From Litoditis marina (Eukaryota; Nematoda; Chromadorea; Rhabditida; Rhabditidae), in assembly GCA_964036275.1 (NCBI GenBank), contig OZ038439.1, positions 2,503,142 to 2,567,141 on the forward strand: a DNA stretch of 64,000 bases. The letters run 5' to 3'. Both the position numbers and the translations under genes were made by a program. The notes beneath the pieces were generated by a model that saw only the letters and a list, made by a program, of their open reading frames with translations, had not been told where the DNA came from and did no database searches. The number at the start of each line of letters is the position of its first letter. Positions within the stretch are counted from its first letter, which is position 1. This document shows, in pieces, positions 57,591 to 64,000 of the stretch.

Positions 57591-57714
57591 TTATTGAAGT
57601 GATGCTGATCTGACATAGATCCACACCACCTCAATTACAATGGCGAACCAGTGTGCGATATTGAGAGACGCAGACCATCAGAGAAGTATATATTACTCGT
57701 AATTGTCTGTAACC
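57591..57714 (-). promoter_or_regulatory. Conserved upstream region, gene E copy
   Basis: TTATTGAAGTGATGCTGATC, CACCTCAATTACAATGGCG, GTGTGCGATATTGAGAGACG and TTACTCGTAATTGTCTGTAA in the order seen at gene D. Confidence 0.5.
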
Positions 57715-59450
57715 ATTGTACACAATAAAACCGACGACCAGTTTGATACGTTCGAAACCTGTTGGGGTTCGACAATTTGAAAATAAATGGTCTGAAAAAT
57801 TACAGGCACGGCAGCCATACCTAGTTGCAATGTGCAATGTGATCACCTGCTGAGCACCACCTCACGACTATCTTGCCGGATTTTAGAAAAGATTATTTTC
57901 TGACACTCCTTTCGTTGAATTCAGCTGATAAGACTGAAGCGGGTCTACCATAAAACTAGAAATTACATGTTCTTTCAATTGAAAGCAGGCAGACTCCTAA
58001 ATGTTCTCTCAAAATTAAAATTACTAATTTTGCAATTGAAGAATACGACAAGACACGCGCGCCCGAAAACGTGGCTTTCTCCCGCATAGTGAAGACATGT
58101 ACTAATCAGTGTGTTGTGTATGTGTTATGTAAAACTCATGTAGAATTTAACTGACACTCGTTTTGTTCGAACAAACGTGAAACTTTCTTTGACATGGATG
58201 TGAAGCTGCAATGAGACGATTATATGAATCTTGTTGACCATACTAGTACTCATTACAAATATTTGCTAATGTGTTTTAACACTTTACTTCACACAGTTAT
58301 TTGGTCTAGTATTTGTTATCCAATCGTTCTCACCCATTTACTCCTAGAATAATACTGGTGGCAGACCACATTACACTTCCATACCTCAATCTACAGAAAA
58401 TAGTATGTATTTGGAGGAGAGTTAGTCGATCAGAGAAAACCAGAAAACAGATTACTCGTACTTGTGCCAGTTGAAAACAATTTGAACCAGACAATTTGGG
58501 TACATCAGCACCGAAACTATTAGAATGGGGCCATTCGAAGACCGATATGAAACAGCTGAGAATGAAGTTGCGCAACGGGGAGCAGAATAAGTGAAAAAGA
58601 AATAAATTGCCACATTGCCTCTTTGAAAGAGATTTTTCAACGAAGAATTCATACTCCTATGCCCCAATTGTAGTTTAATTGTACCAGACTGCTCGCCCAG
58701 GTCAGAAAACGTGAACCGACTACCGAGAGTTTTGAGAGAAAAGATGAAAGTTTGATAGTTTTACTTAACACATCTGTTGTATTTCGGTCAATATGTGTAT
58801 TCTACACTGTTTACCATCGTTATCTAAAAGTTCTATATCTGAAACTGGTCCGGCCTCATCAGCGGTAAACCCGTGTTCAAAACAATTATTCTATAATCTA
58901 TATTCTTGCTGGTCACCGTCTCTCATTTTAACATGCTCTCTACGTGTTTTGACGCGCGAGAGATCAGGATCATTGCACGTTTACCCGGTATAAAAGATCC
59001 CTACCATTCTAGGACATCATTTCACAATCAGCTCTCAACGGTCTTTCAAGTTTTCTCTACAATCTGACATTAACATTCGTCGTGAAGAGTTTCTTTGACA
59101 TTTTCCAAAGATTGTCGACCATTAACTATCAGACACCCAACAAAAAGATCTAACAGCTAAGTATACCTCCCCAAGTTGTGTTCTCACTCGTAGGATGGAG
59201 AACCCTCTCATACGAGATAGCACCCAAAACAAGGAGGTTTACCTGCTTGCTCTCTGATCTCCACCACGCTAGAAGGGAATAGTAGTGCAATGACTGTCTG
59301 TTTCCACTTATGTTTTATATCGTTCAGGTTGCTTTTGAGAATTATTTGCGGCTCCTCTATTTCTATCTTCCATTTCCTCTTTTCCAATCAAACTGAACAT
59401 TTTCTTTCTGCAAATAAACGAACCTTCCTCTTCAAAACGATCGTTTCAGT

Positions 59451-60577
59451 ATGAACAAGTTCGTCCTTGCCACCCTCTTCTGTGTCACCCTCGCACTCGC
59501 TCAAGGAGGTTTGTGATCCAAATTTCCAACACTTTCTAAAAAAAACTGGAAGCAAACCATTTATTTTGAAGACCTGCTTCACTCCTCTGTTACTCCACGC
59601 GTTGCTCGTCAAGTGATGATCACACATTTCACACTCACATGTTACTACGTGATAAGAAAATCATGGCGTGAACTTCGCTGTTCTTATTTGAGTCAAAATA
59701 TGAAATTTTTCTGTACGGTATTTTGTCACAGACGGCCAAGACGGTGCGGGAGGTCCTCCCGGCGGTCCCGAGAATAGAGGCCCGGGAGGTCCCGGAGGCA
59801 GAGGTCCCGGTGGACCAGGAGGACCCGGAGGCCCAGGAGGCCCACCACCACCAGGCCCACCTAGAGACATCGAAGGAGTTAGCCCCGAAAACATGGAGAA
59901 ACTCAAAGAACAGATGAAGGTTGGTTAGAATCAACGCCATAACTGAAAATTCGAGATGTTTCTAGCGAAATTCGATATATCGTTGCCAGAAATCCATCTT
60001 TTCGTTTAGACAGAATATTGAGTCGGTTGGTTTCACTTATCATGAAATGAAATTGATATAATACAAAATAACAAACTACTGGAATGATCGTGTCTCGGGA
60101 TATTTCGTTATTGTTCATTTCATGCCATGTTTAGGCTACATTCGACGCCTGGGTTGCTGCACTCCCGGAGGAAGAACAGGTTTGTTTTACCTTACTGAAT
60201 CAAAGTGTTTGTTTTGAAAACGCTGGCAAACTTGATGGTTGACTTCAGAAAGTTCAGATGCCTAGCCCGGTGGTTCTTCAGTATAAAAAATTGAAGTTTT
60301 TGAGACTGGAAGGTGTGTTGTCCGCTGTGTTCGTAGTCTGATCCCGTTGTTTTCGATCGGAACCCGTAAATTAAGGCGTCGGTCGCGATCAAACTACAAT
60401 TGAATATTTGGTCAAGCACTCACGATTTCAATGTGTGATTGTCATTTATATTCACTTTACTTGATTTTTGTATTCTATTTTGTCCTACCTCGATTAGGAT
60501 TTTTTTAGGCTGCTGCCAAGAAACACCAGGAGATGTTCGAGAAACGCCGCCCAATGACCACCACCCCATCTGCTTAG
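59451..60577 (+). CDS. Small secreted protein with a Gly/Pro-rich segment, cluster member F
   Basis: Exons 59451-59508, 59732-59919, 60135-60179 and 60509-60577 join into 119 codons plus TAG, with the cluster's phases 1, 0, 0. A signal peptide (MNKFVLATLFCVTLALAQ) is followed by about 45 residues of Gly/Pro-rich sequence (GGPGGPGGPGGP-like, collagen-like in composition but not a strict G-x-y repeat). Then come the core IEGVSPENMEKLKEQMK, a shortened third exon (FDAWVAALPEEEQ, without the AANPS lead), and a tail ending MTTTPSA. Identical exon layout, core and C-terminus place it in the family despite the new module. A CGTTTCAG acceptor ends one base 5' of the ATG. AATAAA is at 60621. Function unknown. 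Confidence 0.88.
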
Positions 60578-60620
60578 ATGGAAAAACATCGATTTTCCTG
60601 TTATTTCACAAATTTTCACG

Positions 60621-60626
60621 AATAAA
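60621..60626 (+). terminator. Poly(A) signal of gene F
   Basis: AATAAA, 43 bases after the TAG. Confidence 0.65.
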
Positions 60627-60902
60627 CCTTCACCTGCACAAACCTGTGTTTCCATGAACGTAGAGGCGCCACCCAGATTTTAGTCATTCTCATTCCAACG
60701 TAAATTGCAGTTGATTCCACAATGCTCACCAAAATTTTGATTGTCTTTCGTGTTTTCGGACCAGACTACAACTCAGTTTGGTTCTCTTCATGATAAGCAG
60801 CCATACGAGGATAAAAAACATATCCAATATGTTGTTTGTCTAAATTGTAGCTTGATTACAATTAGACCGCTGACCTTCTTCCTCTCAAAAAAAAGTTTCA
60901 TC

Positions 60903-60908
60903 TTTATT
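60903..60908 (-). terminator. Poly(A) signal of gene G
   Basis: AATAAA on the minus strand, 11 bases after the TAA. Genes F and G are convergent with about 275 bases between signals. Confidence 0.65.
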
Positions 60909-60919
60909 GTACAAAATGT

Positions 60920-62469
60920 TTAGTTGAACAACTGAATGGTTGCAAACGGCTTGTGCTCTCTCTTTCCTCCTCTTCTATGTTGGTCTCTCTTTCCATTTCT
61001 CTTTCCGTCTTTCTTTCCGCCCTTCTTTCCGTCTCTCTTTCCTCCTCTCTTTCCGCGTCCGTTTTTCTTTCCTCCTTTCTTTCCGTCTTTCTTTCCGTGT
61101 TCTTTGTTTTTCTTGTGCTCCTCACGTTTCTTCTTCAATGCTTCGAAGTGAGTCTCAGCTGCTTTCTGAAGACCAATATATTTCAAACCAACGAAAATGC
61201 AATGATGTACACGTTCTTTATAATTTCATCTTCATTCTGAGTTTTTTCAAACATTGAATCTCACAAGCTGGATTTCACCCCAGAATGTATCTCAAACTTT
61301 TCCACCAACACATCTTTGATCAGCGCAAGAACTGCACCTCACTGTTTTCGTGTTGGGTTCGGATCTCTCCACGGAGACAGTATATTTCTCATTCCATTTT
61401 GAGAAAATTGAGCAAATGTTCTATTTGACTACATATCTAAGCAAATTTTATATATCCAATGAAACTTTTGTATACTCTATTGGAAACACAATGTATGTGT
61501 TGTTTACCTTCTCGGCTTCGTTGAGGCCGGCGATCCACGCATCTACAGCTTTCTTGCGGTCTACACGAGATTTTACGTCCTGAAATGTTTCGAGTAGAAA
61601 ATGAACAGAAAAATAACTAGCAAAATGAGAAAAATGTTTGTTATTTGAGAGATATGTTCGTTTTGATGAAACACTACAAGAAGAGGTGTTTAAGAAACTC
61701 CACCCTTATCCTTCTCATCCCAACCTGTCTGTCCTCAAACATATACTCTTTCCTCTTTCAACCCGTCAGAACAAATATTTTGCGGAACACTTAGCAGGTC
61801 GAGAGGCTCAGAAGTGCATGGCAATTGTAGCATACGTACTTCGGTTGAAAAAAAGGAGCCAACAAAATATGTTCTCCTAAGGAAGGTATAGTCAGTCTCC
61901 TCTTTTTCCAACAAAGACTGCAACAGGCTCAAATGATTGAGCGATGACAGGTTGTTGACTAGTTGCTAAAAAATGAGAGAGTGTGTAGATCAAAGATACG
62001 CAGATGAGTCTCCGGTTCTTATTGTACCGACCGTACGCTGTCCACAACTATTTGACAAAATCTATATGTTACCTTCAACGCCTCCTGTAGTTTGGTGCGG
62101 CTCTCCTCGCTGACTCCCTTGATTGGGCGGAGCTTGTGCTCGTGATCTACAAAATATCAAATTCGATAAAATTGAATAAATCATGTTTGATCAATCTGAA
62201 AGTCCAATAGTTGTATTCAGTGCGAAAAATGTTCGTTCTTTCCTTTTCGGAATGTAGGAAGTGTTGACTGTTCTCGACGCACAGTTGATTACGTCGCCAT
62301 GATTTTTCGAGTATGTGACTCATTATTGGAATCGTTCTTTTTATTACTTTTCGTTCGATGAACTTCCTCTAGTTTTAGAAAACTTAAAACATGTATCCTC
62401 ACCTTTGTTCACGGGAGCGGCAATAGCCACTAGCACACAGAGCAGAGAGAACACTATCAGACGACTCAT
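60920..62469 (-). CDS. Small secreted protein with a Lys/Gly-rich tail, cluster member G
   Basis: Exons 62403-62469, 62073-62146, 61508-61579 and 60920-61165 join into 152 codons plus TAA, with phases 1, 0, 0. The signal peptide is MSRLIVFSLLCVLVAIAAP. Exon 2 has IKGVSEESRTKLQEALK and exon 3 VDAWIAGLNEAEK, divergent versions of the cluster core and Trp block. The last exon expands into about 55 residues of K-K/R-x-G-like repeats (GKKDGKKGGKK type) and ends FATIQLFN instead of TTPSA. It is the most diverged member. A TTCCAG ends one base 5' of the ATG. A repeat shared with an fshr-1 intron lies in intron 2 (61910-62020). The highly basic tail might bind acidic polymers; that is inference only. 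Confidence 0.87.
61910..62020. repeat. Dispersed repeat shared with 25030-25215
   Basis: ATGATTGAGCGATG, GTTGACTA and GAGAGAGTGTGTAG in the same order as the fshr-1 intron copy. Confidence 0.6.
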
Positions 62470-62610
62470 GCTGGAACCAATTATTTCATGGAGGCTCATA
62501 ATCTTTCACTTTATTTGGAGTCAGAATAAACCGTATGAGAAATAGAGGTTCACTATTTCTAATAGAGAACATAGGACAAAGAGATGGTTTTTAAAACTAA
62601 GGTGGAGAAT

Positions 62611-62705
62611 GAAGAGAGAGAGAGAGAAGGAGAAGCAAGAGAGTAAGTCAGAGAAAGAGAGGGGGGGGGCAGAAGTAGACGTAGGTAAACAAGAAGTTAA
62701 GGGAA

Positions 62706-62740
<35 letters not shown>
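62611..62740. repeat. GA microsatellite cluster upstream of gene G
   Basis: Two GA runs (about 62613-62660 and 62706-62738) with a short poly-G between. Similar tracts lie near genes C, D and E. Confidence 0.85.
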
Positions 62741-62744
62741 AAAG

Positions 62745-64000
62745 AGTGGAGGAAGGAGGGATCTTCCACAGTTTGAAGATGTGTTGTCTCTCCATCGCCT
62801 CGCTGCTTTTATGTGCTGAATCCTGTCCACACTTAATGTCTTCTGAAACTTTTTGATCGTAAAAATATCGTGGGATTTTTTTCAGAACCATTCTGATCGA
62901 GATGTCTGGACTCACTTCGAAGATTCGTGAACGGTTCAACCGGAATGGAACTCCACCTGGGAGAAAATGGAAGTTGAAAAGTAACTGAAAAATGTGATTT
63001 TGTCTCTTCTCCGTGATCACCATGATTGATGATGCAAATTTATGCAGCTTTTCATTCGATCCGAGAATAAAGGTATTAGTTTTGAGAAAATATTGGTGCA
63101 TATGGCCACAGATTCGTTTCCCAATGGGTCACCAGCCCGTATTTGGCAGTGCCGTATTTAATACTGGTTGCACGAGCGTGCTGGTAGGTCAATGGTGAGC
63201 TGGTTGGGGTTGTCCGCAACGAGCCGGATGACTGCCCGCTGCCAACCCGACCTTCCGGCTCGCACTCGGCAGAAATATATCAGAGTCATCGAAATACTTT
63301 GTTTCCGTACTGTCGGACCTTCACTAGTAATGATTCGACTATACATTCGACACAGGGTTTTCAATCGTTATTATTGATAATCCATCTGAGCGCTCTGATA
63401 ACTTTTATTCTCGGATCTAAAACTGCGCCAGAACTCTAACGGAAATGGAGCGTGAGAATATTGTTATTGTTTTTCGCAAAATAAACTTGTTTATGATGTG
63501 AATTCGAACGGATTGGACGTTTTGGAACAAATAGTACAACGAAGTGAAATGCTGGCAAACAAAATTATAAAGTACTTTGTCTGGATCGTCACTAACTAAA
63601 ACTCATGCACAGTTAATGAACAGAGTTGTAGTTTGAACCCGACATACATAACACAAAACTCTGAGCAGTGGCGGGCTTGGGAAGAGCGATTTCTGTATGG
63701 ATGTTGCGTCTGTTTGAACATTTGGAACTGGCAGCGTAGAAATTCATCTCACTTTATTGAGAAGTTTATGGATTTCCTCATAAAACTCTCATGGACACCT
63801 CCTGAGCACCTAGTAAGCTTCTGGCGCTGTAGCATAGCGATCAATACAATGCGAAGTTTGTACGATATTTCTCACAAGGTGTCTCTTGAGATTTTTGAGG
63901 GATTGCTAGGCGAGTCCCGGGAACCGACGACGATCCGCTAATCAGATCATTTATCTAGTTTCTTTTAATTTTTCCCAATTTGCCATCGATTGGTGAATTG
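62745..64000. other. Right end of the window, no gene seen
   Basis: No splice-bounded exon found. A decayed CTCATGG/CACAAGG-rich element of the GGCGGCG type lies at about 63776-63925, and a GC-richer patch at 63160-63280. Confidence 0.4.

Larger units (their letters stand above)
55651..58750. repeat. Direct segmental duplication, right copy (with gene E)
   Basis: Partner of 45418-48330, including introns, the intronic family M MITE, a poly-G tract and the upstream block. Differences include small indels and scattered substitutions. Confidence 0.9.

Noticed and set aside
60936..61257. Plus-strand Ser/Phe-rich open frames
   Set aside because: They are the reverse strand of the Lys/Gly tail exon of gene G.
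1..64000. CRISPR arrays, operons of bacterial type, rRNA or a complete functional tRNA gene
   Set aside because: No regularly spaced identical repeats with unique spacers and no rRNA were seen. The tRNA-like sequences are SINE parts or relics with unpaired arms. Introns and poly(A) signals show a eukaryotic sequence.

Overview
This is a eukaryotic, nematode-type window, most likely from a Caenorhabditis species. The evidence is TTTCAG/TTCCAG splice acceptors, short GT-AG introns beside long repeat-filled ones, AATAAA signals a few tens of bases after stops, and probable spliced-leader acceptors just 5' of start codons. Two large minus-strand genes are recognisable from reconstructed exons. 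One is a 12-exon gustatory-receptor-like gene (855-8582, 438 codons plus stop), called as egl-47. The other is a 25-exon leucine-rich-repeat glycoprotein-hormone-receptor homologue (21103-34622, 936 codons plus stop), called as fshr-1. As I recall, these two genes are neighbours in C. elegans, which supports both calls.

Layout. 1-700: the 3' end of a plus-strand gene encoding a Lys-rich segment followed by one membrane segment. It converges on egl-47. 8.6-21.1 kb: repeat-rich intergenic DNA with TTAA-flanked palindromic elements, a tRNA-derived SINE, a 190-bp tandem array and GA tracts. 21.1-34.6 kb: fshr-1, whose introns carry more copies of the same elements. 34.6-35.1 kb: its upstream region, a degenerate triple repeat with GATA-type sites. 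37.2-62.5 kb: a cluster of seven small secreted-protein genes (A-G) sharing a four-exon structure and a core [IK]-x-GVS-x-E ... W-[VI]-A-x-L-x-E-[AE]-E. Five are minus (A, C, D, E, G) and two plus (B, F). D and E lie in a direct duplication with a period of about 10.2 kb. A truncated-looking seven-transmembrane chemoreceptor gene (49595-50790) lies between D and E. Two further coding-like segments (39610-39879 and 44062-44271) lie upstream of A and C. They resemble each other and match no family I recognise.

Working picture. egl-47 and fshr-1 are conserved membrane receptors. The A-G cluster is a fast-evolving set of secreted peptides. It shows tandem duplication, exon loss, frameshift, a transposon fitted against a splice donor, and gain of Gly/Pro or Lys/Gly low-complexity modules. 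A conserved block upstream of A-E suggests shared regulation. All exon models come from splice motifs and reading phase by eye. No transcript or database evidence was available.
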